Of a DNA stretch of 37,354 bases, positions 15,771 through 24,479 are shown in pieces. The stretch is from an uncultured Flavobacteriales bacterium (GTDB lineage Bacteria > Bacteroidota > Bacteroidia > Flavobacteriales > UBA1820). The notes below the pieces were generated by a model. It did no database searches. It saw nothing but the letters and a program-made list of their open reading frames with translations, and was not told the origin of the DNA. Where the stretch lies: the NCBI GenBank assembly GCA_959608625.1, contig CAUHQV010000022.1, forward strand, positions 1-37,354, in the 5' to 3' direction. Position 1 is the first letter of the stretch; each line of letters starts with the position of its first letter. Both the position numbers and the translations under genes were made by a program.

Positions 15771-18700
15771 TTAACACGGGATTATCTCTATATTTTCCTC
15801 TTTCAGGTATACCAAAAGTCGTTTTTCTACTTCATATCCCATATCCGAAAGGACACGGGAATACTCTTCCACCTGTGATTTATGCGCCAAATCCGGATTT
15901 CCTGTTTTATAATCCATCACTACGGCCCGCTTTCCAGCCAGGCATATCCTGTCGGGGCGCAGCAGTTTTCCGGAAGCCGTGACGATCTCCCGTTCGGCCT
16001 CTGCCTCCCACGGTCCGTCAAAATACTCCCGGAGTTCCGGATGTTCAGCCACTGCCCGGACAGCTTTTGCGATCTCATCCGACCTGTCCTGGGGGAACAA
16101 GCCCGCCAATACGCTGCGGGAAACGGCCGCATCTATTTGGGATGTGTTTTCCACCGCCGAAAGCACCGCGTGGATCACATTCCCTTTTTCCACGGCACGC
16201 ATCACGGGCACAGACCATATTTTCTTCCATTCGAGACTTACCCGCAGGCGATCCCGCCAGGGGGAACCTCCCATATTCTTCACCGAAAACGTCCGCGCGG
16301 CCTTGTCTCTCTGCGGACAGTCGTTTCCCCGGCGGCCGACGCTATACAGGTAAATGCCCTCCGGGTCTTCGTCGTTGCGGATATCCGTATTACCCAGAAA
16401 AGTGCTGAAAAACCCGGTGACCGTCCGTCCGGGCACGTCGAGGGAGGTGAGCACATGGAGCTGGTGTCCCGCCCGGGTGAGCGCCACATACAGCAGGTTG
16501 AGGTTATCCAGCATTATACGGGCTTCGTAGGGCGCATATACTTCGTCCAACCCGTATTTTTTTACCCCCGAAAGGGGAACACAAGCTACCGGCAATCCTT
16601 CGAGCACATCCTCTTGGGGGACATCCGTCCAGATATCCTCCCGGTCGCTGATTTTCCAATTGGCAAAGGGCACGACCACTACCGGAAATTCCAGGCCTTT
16701 GGCCTTATGAACGGTCATCAGAGTAACCGCATTTCCAGCATCCGACGCCGGGATCGAGGCAGTAGCTTTTTTGGCTTCCCAATGTGCAAGGAATGCTACG
16801 GCCGAGGCGGATTCGTCCTTCACGAAATCGGCCACCATGTCCAGAAAAGCGGTCAGATAGGCGTCCTGCCCGCGTCCCCAGAGGGAAAACGCATCGGCCA
16901 TATACTCTACGGACTCGTAAAGAGGGAGCTTGGAAACCTCCTTCCGGACGAATTTTCCGGCGGTCATCCGGGAAAGCATTTCGAAAAAACCATTCACGGA
17001 TCCGGAAATGCCGGTTGTTTTCATATCGTCCGCCTCGTTTTGTCCCAGTTTTTTTTCTTTTTCCAAAAAATCAAGCACCGTAGCCCGTACCTGCAAGTCG
17101 TCGGGATAGCTTATAAATTGCAACAAAGCCGCTACGACCCGCACGGCCTCGGCAGAGGCCACTAGCAAGCTTTCGGAAGACACGACAGGAATCCCGTTCT
17201 CCGAAAGGTATTGCGCCAGGACGCTCCCGTCCCGGTTGGAGCGGTACAGTACAGCTATATCCCCGTACGGGAAACCGTCTTTATCCACCACCCGTTTTAT
17301 TTCGTCCAGCGTCCCCTGCAACATGGGATCCAGCCTGTCTTCGGCAGTACGGCCTTCTATATTCTGAATGGATACGAACCCTTCCCGACCATCCGCTGCC
17401 TGTTGGCGGTTACCCTGCTGGTAAACCTGTTGAAAAGCATCGCTACCGGCCAGCGGAGCCGTAAGGGTAAAGAATTCGTTGGTGAAATCGACGATGGTCG
17501 ACCGGCTCCGGTAGTTGGTTCCGAGGTTTTGTATTTCATACTGTTCCTCTGGAAGGCCGCCGCCTTCTTCATATAAGGCCACGAACTGCTCGGTATCGCC
17601 GCCCCGCCAGCGGTAAATAGCTTGTTTGGCATCGCCTACCACGACGGCTTGCCCATCCTGTGCCAGTTGGTTATAGACCAACTCCCGCAGGTTGTCCCAC
17701 TGTAAGCGGGATGTATCCTGGAATTCGTCGATGAAGTAATGTTTGTATCTTTCCCCTATTTTTTCATAGATGAAAGGGACGGGCTCGCGGCGCAAATGCC
17801 GGCTGATGATATTGTTGAATTCGTATAGCAGCATCACCGAACCTCGCTGCTTGATCTCCTTCATTTCGGATTCGATCTCCCCGGCCACACCCATCCGGCT
17901 CAACGGGGCAAGCACCATATCGGCATACCCGTATACTTTCTTCTTTTTCCCCAAGATATCGAGGATGCTTTCCAGTATCCGGCAAAGCGTTTCATAGTAA
18001 TTGCCGATGGCTATTTTTTGTTCGGCCGTGGCGGTAGCCGAACAATATTTCCCCGCCAGGAACTTCTCTACGGAAGAGGCGTTCCCATCCAAGTCCAATA
18101 CCCGTCCGTCCCGGGCCTTACGGAAAAAAGAAGCCACCCCGTTGGCCCCTCCCGCCAGTATTTTGTCGGAACCCAGTCCGGTATAAATGATATCGCAGGC
18201 TTCTGTGCCCAGCGCCGATATTTCTTTTTCCACCGAAACCTTATACCGGGACAGCCGGCGGCCCAGTTCGAGGTAATCTTCCACTTTCTTTTCCCCCAGC
18301 TTTTCCAGGGCCTCACTCCCCGCCTGGTCCTGTATCAGTTTCCCTCCGGAAAAAAGGATGGAAGAAATATCCCAGCCGCTTCCCTGGTCTACGTTTCGCA
18401 TCACAAAATCCACCAGCATATCCGACAATTTGTCGTCGGTACCGGCCCGCATCAACAGCATATCGACCGCCTGCTGCAATATATCGTCGGCATCCACCAC
18501 GATATTGAAACCGACCGGCAGGTTCAGTTCCCGGGAAAAAGAACGCACCAGCCGCGTAGTAAAGGAGTCGATGGTACTGACTGAAAAAGCCGAATAATCG
18601 TTGAAAATACTCTCCAGTATTTCCCCGGCTTTGTGTTGTATTTGTGTCGGAGACATCCCTGTTCTGCGGGCTATATAGACTTCCATTCCTCCCGCATCTT

Positions 18701-18899
18701 TTCCGTATGAAAGGTATTCCAGTACGGACAATATCCTTCGCTTCATCTCCCAGGCGGCCTTATTGGTAAAAGTAACGGCCAGGATAGAACGGTACGCATC
18801 CGTACGGGGAGATAGGAACAGCATTGTGAGATATTCCTTTACTAAAGAATACGTCTTTCCCGATCCGGCAGATGCATTGTAGATATGAAGTTTTCCCAT
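15771..18899 (-). CDS. AddA-like UvrD-family helicase with C-terminal PD-(D/E)XK nuclease
   Basis: 1042 residues from ATG 18899; the longer frame to 19004 is rejected because a promoter sits at 18920 and the Walker A motif ASAGSGKT falls at residues 9-16. SF1A helicase motifs follow in order: VTFTNKAAWEM, IDEFQDTSRLQW, VVGDAKQAIYRWRGGD, NYRSRSTIVDF, LMTVHKAKGLEFPVVVVP and LLYVALTRAGHQL. The C-terminal end has RPDRICL, VVMDYKTGNPD and SQVEEYSRVL, the nuclease core with the QxxxY motif seen in RecB and AddA. It should act in double-strand-break repair. The usual partner (AddB-like) is not in the window. It is the nearest gene to the candidate origin. Confidence 0.9.
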   Translation of the reverse strand: MGKLHIYNASAGSGKTYSLVKEYLTMLFLSPRTDAYRSILAVTFTNKAAWEMKRRILSVLEYLSYGKDAGGMEVYIARRTGMSPTQIQHKAGEILESIFNDYSAFSVSTIDSFTTRLVRSFSRELNLPVGFNIVVDADDILQQAVDMLLMRAGTDDKLSDMLVDFVMRNVDQGSGWDISSILFSGGKLIQDQAGSEALEKLGEKKVEDYLELGRRLSRYKVSVEKEISALGTEACDIIYTGLGSDKILAGGANGVASFFRKARDGRVLDLDGNASSVEKFLAGKYCSATATAEQKIAIGNYYETLCRILESILDILGKKKKVYGYADMVLAPLSRMGVAGEIESEMKEIKQRGSVMLLYEFNNIISRHLRREPVPFIYEKIGERYKHYFIDEFQDTSRLQWDNLRELVYNQLAQDGQAVVVGDAKQAIYRWRGGDTEQFVALYEEGGGLPEEQYEIQNLGTNYRSRSTIVDFTNEFFTLTAPLAGSDAFQQVYQQGNRQQAADGREGFVSIQNIEGRTAEDRLDPMLQGTLDEIKRVVDKDGFPYGDIAVLYRSNRDGSVLAQYLSENGIPVVSSESLLVASAEAVRVVAALLQFISYPDDLQVRATVLDFLEKEKKLGQNEADDMKTTGISGSVNGFFEMLSRMTAGKFVRKEVSKLPLYESVEYMADAFSLWGRGQDAYLTAFLDMVADFVKDESASAVAFLAHWEAKKATASIPASDAGNAVTLMTVHKAKGLEFPVVVVPFANWKISDREDIWTDVPQEDVLEGLPVACVPLSGVKKYGLDEVYAPYEARIMLDNLNLLYVALTRAGHQLHVLTSLDVPGRTVTGFFSTFLGNTDIRNDEDPEGIYLYSVGRRGNDCPQRDKAARTFSVKNMGGSPWRDRLRVSLEWKKIWSVPVMRAVEKGNVIHAVLSAVENTSQIDAAVSRSVLAGLFPQDRSDEIAKAVRAVAEHPELREYFDGPWEAEAEREIVTASGKLLRPDRICLAGKRAVVMDYKTGNPDLAHKSQVEEYSRVLSDMGYEVEKRLLVYLKEENIEIIPC

Positions 18900-18919
18900 T
18901 TTCTTTGCCTTGCGAAAAT

Positions 18920-18950
18920 CAAATTTACGTAAAAGCCAACGGGAAAGAAA
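18920..18950 (-). promoter_or_regulatory. promoter of the AddA-like helicase gene
   Basis: The minus strand reads TTTC (18947-18950), 19 nt, then TAAATTTG (18920-18927), 20 nt before the start codon at 18899. It decides the start codon. Confidence 0.55.
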
Positions 18951-18977
18951 ACGGGGATCGAGAAAAGTGAATAAACT

Positions 18978-19282
18978 TGTGGATAACTGTGGATAAGTTA
19001 TCATTTATCCACAATTATTTTCTTTTCCCTTTCTTTAAAAATTGAATTATCTATTCTAAAAATCTTATCCCCGGAGAAAAAACGGAGTATTTCCACAAAC
19101 AAAGGGGAAACAATGACCACCCTGCGCAAATTAGATATCTACAAAAATCCTTGATAACTCCTGTGAACAACTATTGATATCTCATCCTATCCTTTAATTG
19201 TCAATCATATGACCCGTTGATAACCCGACAACAAATATATCTAACCATTTTTTCAAAATATTCCGCTCTCTTTTTACCCACA
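18978..19282. other. candidate replication origin with DnaA-box cluster
   Basis: Three perfect DnaA boxes lie within 36 bp: TGTGGATAA at 18978-18986 and 18988-18996 and TTATCCACA at 19005-19013. One-mismatch relatives occur at 19162-19170 (TGTGAACAA) and 19274-19282 (TTACCCACA). The boxes border A+T-rich DNA (only 16 of 60 bases are G or C in 19021-19080) that could unwind. The whole stretch from 18,900 to 19,378 has no convincing gene. A single perfect box is expected by chance about 0.3 times in a window of this size, so three side by side is unlikely to be accident. No dnaA gene is nearby, which is not unusual in this phylum. A DnaA-regulated promoter or a DnaA-titration site are the alternatives. 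Confidence 0.6.
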
Positions 19283-19378
19283 CAATGAGCAGGTATATTC
19301 ATCCTTATCTTTTATTTCTATTAAAACAAAAGAATAAAGAAGAGGATAGAGAATTGTTGACAAGGACTGAAAAACGGA

Positions 19379-21211
19379 TCAGCCGATGATGATCCGGGCT
19401 TCCGGATATTTATAGGCCGGTTCCGGTTTCATCTTGTTGATCAGGGCAAAACCGAATGTCAACAGACCTATACGCCCCATGAACATCGTGACGATCAACG
19501 TGATCTTTCCCCCGTCCGACAGATAAGGCGTGATACCGGTGGACAGGCCGGTAGTGGAGAATCCGGATACTTCTTCGAAGAGCAGTTTTATCGTCGCATA
19601 CTGCGGATCGGTAAAGCTGAGTACGATCGTACCTATAATGACAAATATGGCCGAGAAAAACAGGATGGTCATGGCCCGGAAAATAGCGCTGTTGCTTATC
19701 TGGGAGTGTTCTATGTTCACCCGTTGTTTACCCCGTACGGTATTGAGGGCCGAGAGCACCAGTACGAAGAACGTGGTCGTCTTTATACCGCCTCCGGTGG
19801 AAGCCGGGGAAGCTCCCACGAACATGAGCATGATGACCAGCAAGAGTGTCGGATTGAGTACGGTTCCGAAGTCGACCGACTGGAAACCCGCCGTGCGGGA
19901 AGTGACCGACTGGAAGAATGATACCACGATTTTTCCGCCCCATGAGTGCCCTTTCAGGCTGTTGTTCCATTCGAAAGCCATGAAGAATACGGTACCGATC
20001 ACGATCAGAAATACAGTGGTAAATACGACGATACGGGTATTGAGGCTCCATTTATGGTTGATACGCCCCTCTTTTTTCAGCGAATCGGTAAATATATCTT
20101 TGATCACCGGGAAACCGATACCTCCCAGAATGATAAGAATGGCGATGATGAATTGCAGTACATAGGCATTGCGGCAGTAGAAACTGAAAAGATTGTCCTG
20201 GAACAGGGAAAAGCCGGCGTTGTTGAACGCTGCGATAGAATGGAATACGGAATAGTACGCTTTTTGGTACACATCCAAAAAAGGTGTATTGTTGCTCCAG
20301 TTGAAAAATATCAGGATAGCCCCGATCGTTTCGATGATAAGGGTAGAGTAGAATATTTCTTTGAGCAGGAAGATACTTTCCTTGAAGTTCCGGGCTTCCA
20401 GCGAATCTTTTATCAATGCCTGGTTGCCGATACCTATGTTCCGTTTGGACAGGATGAGGAAAAAAGTCGCGAAAGTGATGATATTGAGCCCTCCGAATTG
20501 GATCAGCAGCATGACAATGATCTGTCCCCGCAGAGAAAAGGTGCTTCCTACGTCAACAGTGGAAAGTCCCGTAACGCAGCTGGCCGAAGTGGAGGTGAAA
20601 AGCGCATCGATGTATGGTAAATTTACTCCGTCCGCACTCATCTGGGGCAACATCAGCAGGGCAGATCCCGCGAATATCAGGAACAGGAATGACAGGACGA
20701 ACAGTTTCTGGGCGGATAATTGCGTGGAAGGCAGGAACGACGAGGCGCGCCCTATTTCTACGATCAGCAGGATCAGGAATGCTACCTGTTCGATGACCGA
20801 GGAAAGGAATTCGGGATTTTGTACCCCTACGAACGAAAAAATATCGGTGAAAAGGGTAGGAGTGAAAGATTTATAAATGATAATAAGTAGAATGATACCC
20901 AGCAGGATGGCATTTAGCCGGTATTCGCTGAAATATTTCCGGGGAGAAAAGGAATACAGATATCCTACAAAGAATTTCAGGTAATAAAAAGCGATAATGC
21001 TCTTGAAAGTATACCGGATAGCCGTCCGCATTTCCGGGCCGTTGTCGAATCCGTACGCCGCGATCAGCCCGGCTACACCCGCCAGCGCAGCTATGACACT
21101 CAGTATATTCAGAATGCGGGTGGCGACGGGTTTGGAATCGTAAAGGAATATATTTACGTTTTCCCGGATATTGCGAACGCGGTGCAGGAAGTTTTCTTTT
21201 GAAAACGGCAT
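19379..21211 (-). CDS. TrkH/KtrB-family potassium uptake protein
   Basis: 610 residues, integral membrane. It has the four pore loops of the K+ transporter superfamily: TSASCVTGLS, AAFNNAGFS, TSRTAGFQS and GFSTTGLST, each with the selectivity-filter glycine, plus GASPASTGGGIKTTT between the third and fourth. About 170 residues with four extra membrane segments precede the core; this extended N terminus is common in Bacteroidota forms. The regulatory TrkA/KtrA partner is not in the window. It would supply cytoplasmic K+. A perfect promoter lies at 21244-21274; I see no clear terminator before the origin-like region downstream. Confidence 0.9.
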   Translation of the reverse strand: MPFSKENFLHRVRNIRENVNIFLYDSKPVATRILNILSVIAALAGVAGLIAAYGFDNGPEMRTAIRYTFKSIIAFYYLKFFVGYLYSFSPRKYFSEYRLNAILLGIILLIIIYKSFTPTLFTDIFSFVGVQNPEFLSSVIEQVAFLILLIVEIGRASSFLPSTQLSAQKLFVLSFLFLIFAGSALLMLPQMSADGVNLPYIDALFTSTSASCVTGLSTVDVGSTFSLRGQIIVMLLIQFGGLNIITFATFFLILSKRNIGIGNQALIKDSLEARNFKESIFLLKEIFYSTLIIETIGAILIFFNWSNNTPFLDVYQKAYYSVFHSIAAFNNAGFSLFQDNLFSFYCRNAYVLQFIIAILIILGGIGFPVIKDIFTDSLKKEGRINHKWSLNTRIVVFTTVFLIVIGTVFFMAFEWNNSLKGHSWGGKIVVSFFQSVTSRTAGFQSVDFGTVLNPTLLLVIMLMFVGASPASTGGGIKTTTFFVLVLSALNTVRGKQRVNIEHSQISNSAIFRAMTILFFSAIFVIIGTIVLSFTDPQYATIKLLFEEVSGFSTTGLSTGITPYLSDGGKITLIVTMFMGRIGLLTFGFALINKMKPEPAYKYPEARIIIG

Positions 21212-21243
21212 TTCTTGTAAGTTTAAGGAAATACAATTTACAA

Positions 21244-21274
21244 CAAATGTACTTCAATGCAGGATGATGGCAAA
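21244..21274 (-). promoter_or_regulatory. promoter of the TrkH gene
   Basis: The minus strand reads TTTG (21271-21274), 19 nt, TACATTTG (21244-21251): an exact match to the Bacteroidota -33/-7 consensus, 32 nt upstream of the start. The -33 element touches the T-run of the preceding gene's terminator. Confidence 0.75.
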
Positions 21275-21312
21275 ATAAAAACCGGGAAAACGCTTTGTAG
21301 CGCTTTCCCGGT
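21275..21312 (-). terminator. terminator of the acyl-CoA synthetase operon
   Basis: Arms ACCGGGAAA / TTTCCCGGT with an inner CGCT/AGCG stem, then TTTTTATTTT on the minus strand, 26 nt after the synthetase stop codon. Confidence 0.8.
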
Positions 21313-21337
21313 CGAATGGATTTTAAAACTCCAGGAA

Positions 21338-23011
21338 TTATTTACTCTCTTTTTTGTCTCCGTCTTTTTCGCGGATCTCCACCCGGCGTATCTTGCCGCT
21401 GATGGTCTTAGGCAGTTCGTCCACGAATTCCACGATACGCGGATACTTGTACGGGGCCGTGATATGTTTCACGAAATCCTGTATCTGTTTGACCAGGTTT
21501 TCGTCGGCGATGGCCTTGTATGCGCTGGCCAGTACGATGGTCGCTTTGACGATCTGTCCGCGGATTTCGTCCGGAACGCCGGTGATGGCGCATTCCACTA
21601 CGGCCGGGTGTGTCATCAGGGCGCTTTCCACTTCGAACGGCCCGATCCGGTAACCGGAGCTCTTGATTACGTCGTCGGCCCGGCTTACGAACCAGAAATA
21701 TCCGTCCTTGTCCCGCGTGGCCACGTCTCCCGTATAATACACTCCGTCCTTGATCGAACGGATAGTCATTTCCGGGTTTTTATAGTATTCTTTGAATAAA
21801 CCGAGCACTTTTTTCCCATGCGTGCGGATGACGATCTGGCCTTCCTCTCCCGTTTTTACACTGTTGCCCTCGACATCTACCAGGTCTACGTCGTACTGCG
21901 GGTTGCGGATACCCATAGAACCGCTCTTGGGTTCTATCCAGGGGTAGGAAGCGATGATCAGCGTGGTCTCGGTCTGCCCGAACCCTTCCATCAGTTTGAT
22001 ACCCGTACGTTCCAGCCATTGTTTATACACCTCCGGATTGAGGGCTTCCCCGGCGATGGTACAGTATTTTAAGGAAGAGATATCGTATTTACCCATTCCT
22101 TCGTCGTGCAGCAGGAAACGGAATACCGTAGGCGGGGCACAGAACGAAGTGATGTGGTATTTCTCGACCATTTCCAGGATCTCGGCCGGAAGGAATTTGT
22201 CGAAATCGTATACGAACACATTCGCCCCGGCGATCCACTGCCCGTACAGTTTGCCCCATACGGCCTTTCCCCAGCCGGTGTCGGCCAGCGTGAAATGCAG
22301 GCTGTTCTCGTCCAGATTGTGCCAGTATTTACCGGTGATGATGTGCGCCAGCGGATAAGTGAAATCATGGGCCACCATCTTGGGGTTGCCCGTGGTGCCG
22401 GAAGTGAAGTACATCAACGAAATATCGTCATTGGTGTTCACATGCTCCGGACGGACGAACGGGGCGGCGTTTTTCAGGCCTTTGTGGAAATCCTCCCAAC
22501 CTTCGGGTACGTACGGGCCTACCGATACGCGGACTTTTACGGTCGAAGAAAGCGGCATCGCTTCATCGATACGGTCCGTGATCTCCTTGTCGCCTACAGA
22601 TACGATCATTTTCACCCCGGCTGCATTGTTGCGGTACACGATATCGTGCGGCATCAGCAAGTGCGTGGCCGGGATACATACGGCGCCTATCTTGTGCAGG
22701 GCGATGATCGAGAACCAGAACTCGTAATGGCGTTTGAGGATAAGCATCACCCGGTCGCCCTTGCCGATACCCAGGCTGGTAAAAAACGAAGCCGCCCGGT
22801 CGCTTTCGCGTTTGATATCGGCAAAAGTGAAATCGATCTTTTGTTTGTCCTTACCCACCCAAAGCAGGGCTTTTTTATACGGTTGCTCGGCCGCCCAGGC
22901 GTCGACCACGTCGTAACCGAAATTGAAGTTCTCCGGGACTTCTACGCGGAAATTCTTCATAAAATCCTCCTGCGAGGAGAATTTTGTTTGTTTTAGGAAT
23001 TTTTCAAGCAT
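21338..23011 (-). CDS. acyl-CoA synthetase (AMP-forming, acetyl/medium-chain type)
   Basis: 557 residues of the ANL adenylating superfamily. The P-loop-like motif MYFTSGTTGNPKM, the A5 motif EGFGQTETT, the A7 motif YYTGDVATRDKDGYFWF, the hinge SRADDVIKSSGYRIGPFEVE and the C-terminal catalytic lysine in PKTISGKIRRVEIR are all intact. The tryptophan-rich segment DTGWGKAVWGKLYGQW is typical of the acetyl/medium-chain acyl branch. It activates a fatty or other carboxylic acid with ATP and CoA; chain length cannot be read. It follows the flavoprotein gene by 22 nt, suggesting joint use in acyl metabolism. Confidence 0.9.
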   Translation of the reverse strand: MLEKFLKQTKFSSQEDFMKNFRVEVPENFNFGYDVVDAWAAEQPYKKALLWVGKDKQKIDFTFADIKRESDRAASFFTSLGIGKGDRVMLILKRHYEFWFSIIALHKIGAVCIPATHLLMPHDIVYRNNAAGVKMIVSVGDKEITDRIDEAMPLSSTVKVRVSVGPYVPEGWEDFHKGLKNAAPFVRPEHVNTNDDISLMYFTSGTTGNPKMVAHDFTYPLAHIITGKYWHNLDENSLHFTLADTGWGKAVWGKLYGQWIAGANVFVYDFDKFLPAEILEMVEKYHITSFCAPPTVFRFLLHDEGMGKYDISSLKYCTIAGEALNPEVYKQWLERTGIKLMEGFGQTETTLIIASYPWIEPKSGSMGIRNPQYDVDLVDVEGNSVKTGEEGQIVIRTHGKKVLGLFKEYYKNPEMTIRSIKDGVYYTGDVATRDKDGYFWFVSRADDVIKSSGYRIGPFEVESALMTHPAVVECAITGVPDEIRGQIVKATIVLASAYKAIADENLVKQIQDFVKHITAPYKYPRIVEFVDELPKTISGKIRRVEIREKDGDKKESK

Positions 23012-23033
23012 ATTTTGGTAGTGTTATTTAGTT

Positions 23034-24131
23034 TTACAGCGTGCTTTCTGCCGTTTTTCCTTCCGAAAATTTCTTTTTGAAATCGTCCACCAGTTCGGCC
23101 ATCACTTCCCGTACCGTCGAGATGCGTGTTTCGCGGTAAGCATTGCTTCCGGCAAAGGCGTATCCCTTTTTCAGGTTTCCCTTGAATGCGTTGAACAGGG
23201 CCATGATGATGCAATACGGCGTAGTAGCCGAGTCGCAGGTCTTGATGCAATGGAACCGGCAAGCTTTAGGCTTGGCGTTGCCTTTTTTGACATCCTCCAG
23301 AAAATCCCCGGAAATGGCCCTTCCGGGCATTCCTACCGGGCTTTTGATGATCTCGATGTCTGCCTCCCCGGCGCGCAGGTAGGCCTCCTTAAAACGCATA
23401 TCCGCATCACATTCGGCCGTGGTGACGAACCGCGTGCCCAACTGTACCCCTGCCGCTCCCAGGGACATCATCCGGTATATATCTTCGCCCGTATATATCC
23501 CTCCGGCGGCTATCACCGGGATCTTCCGGTCGGAAGCCAGTTCGAATTCCCGCACCTGTCCTACCACTTCGGGCAGGATTTTCTCGAGCGAGAAGTTTTC
23601 ATCGTTTATCTGCTGGTCTTTATAGCCCAAGTGTCCGCCCGCTTTGGGGCCTTCCACCACCACGGCGTCCGGCAGGTAATCGTAATTGTTCTTCCATTTC
23701 TCGCAGATCAGCTTGGCCGCGCGGGCGGAAGAGACGATGGGTACGAGCTTGGTCGTGCTGCCCTTTTCCAAAAAGGACGGTAAATCCAGAGGCAATCCCG
23801 CTCCCGAGAAGATCACGTGGGCTTTTTCCGCGATGGCGGTGCGCACCATGTCCGCGAAATTGGTCAGGGCTACCATGACGTTCACCCCGATGATGCCCGA
23901 TGTTTTTTCACGCGCTTTGCGCAGTTCTTCTTTCAGTCCGATAATCGACGCCTGGAAATAATCAGGGTCGTTTTTATGATATAGAAGGCCCAGTCCTGCG
24001 CTCGAGATCACGCCCACGCCTCCCTCGGCCGCCACGGCCGAAGCCAGACCCGACAGGGAAACCCCGACGCCCATTCCTCCCTGAACGATGGGCACCGTAG
24101 CGCACAGATTGCCTATTTTCAATGATTCCAT
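23034..24131 (-). CDS. nitronate monooxygenase / 2-nitropropane-dioxygenase-family flavoprotein
   Basis: 365 residues of the FMN TIM-barrel family that also holds enoyl-ACP reductase FabK. Seen are VQGGMGVGVSLSGLASAVA, GVNVMVALTNF, VEGPKAGGHLGY (catalytic His region), PVIAAGGIYTG and GAAGVQLGTRFVTTAECDA (FMN phosphate site). Near the C terminus lies a cysteine-rich segment, ACRFHCIKTCDSATTPYC, present in some anaerobe members and able in principle to bind metal. Pairing with an acyl-CoA synthetase argues for a role in lipid or acyl metabolism rather than nitronate breakdown; this is inference. Its promoter region carries two operator-like elements. Confidence 0.85.
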   Translation of the reverse strand: MESLKIGNLCATVPIVQGGMGVGVSLSGLASAVAAEGGVGVISSAGLGLLYHKNDPDYFQASIIGLKEELRKAREKTSGIIGVNVMVALTNFADMVRTAIAEKAHVIFSGAGLPLDLPSFLEKGSTTKLVPIVSSARAAKLICEKWKNNYDYLPDAVVVEGPKAGGHLGYKDQQINDENFSLEKILPEVVGQVREFELASDRKIPVIAAGGIYTGEDIYRMMSLGAAGVQLGTRFVTTAECDADMRFKEAYLRAGEADIEIIKSPVGMPGRAISGDFLEDVKKGNAKPKACRFHCIKTCDSATTPYCIIMALFNAFKGNLKKGYAFAGSNAYRETRISTVREVMAELVDDFKKKFSEGKTAESTL

Positions 24132-24213
24132 TTTTCCTGTTTGAATTAAAAAGTTACTACGGTAGTAAAAGTACGGTATCCCCCGTTACCGAAAGTTAAG
24201 GGGGGCCTATTTA

Positions 24214-24231
24214 ACGGAATGAACGTTCATT
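24214..24231. promoter_or_regulatory. operator-like element, copy 1
   Basis: ACGGAATGAACGTTC at 24214-24228, within which AATGAACGTTCATT (24218-24231) is a perfect 14-bp palindrome. It lies 83 nt upstream of the flavoprotein start. The TGAACGTTCA core resembles sites of TetR-type repressors (inference). Confidence 0.55.
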
Positions 24232-24393
24232 TTTCTATAGTGAATAGTTTTTGCGCGTAATCTGTGCTGAAAAATCAAAAAACGATTTAAATTGATGCTG
24301 ATAATTCAAAAACAATTGCCCCCACAAGAAAAATTTTAACAAAAACAGGAGTCAAAAACCGGTATTTTTTACCTGTCGGAAAGCATTCGGACG
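24229..24393. other. A+T-rich spacer between the two operator copies
   Basis: This 165-nt stretch holds no open frame worth calling and no clear TAnnTTTG element. It seems to be regulatory DNA, or empty, upstream of the flavoprotein gene. Confidence 0.4.
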
Positions 24394-24408
24394 GAACGTT
24401 CATTCCGT
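24391..24408. promoter_or_regulatory. operator-like element, copy 2 (inverted)
   Basis: ACGGAACGTTCATTCCGT has perfect 6-bp outer arms. Its 24394-24408 part is the exact reverse complement of the 15-nt element at 24214-24228. It abuts the terminator of the thioredoxin operon. Confidence 0.55.
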
Positions 24409-24423
24409 AAAACTGGAAAAATG

Positions 24424-24455
24424 AAAAAACGCCGCACGTTTTGTGGGGCGGCGTT
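24424..24455 (-). terminator. terminator of the thioredoxin-like operon
   Basis: Arms AACGCCGC / GCGGCGTT with a 12-nt loop, followed on the minus strand by a T-run, 25 nt after the stop codon at 24480. Confidence 0.75.
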
Positions 24456-24479
24456 CCTTCGGAAGATTCAGAAAAAAGA

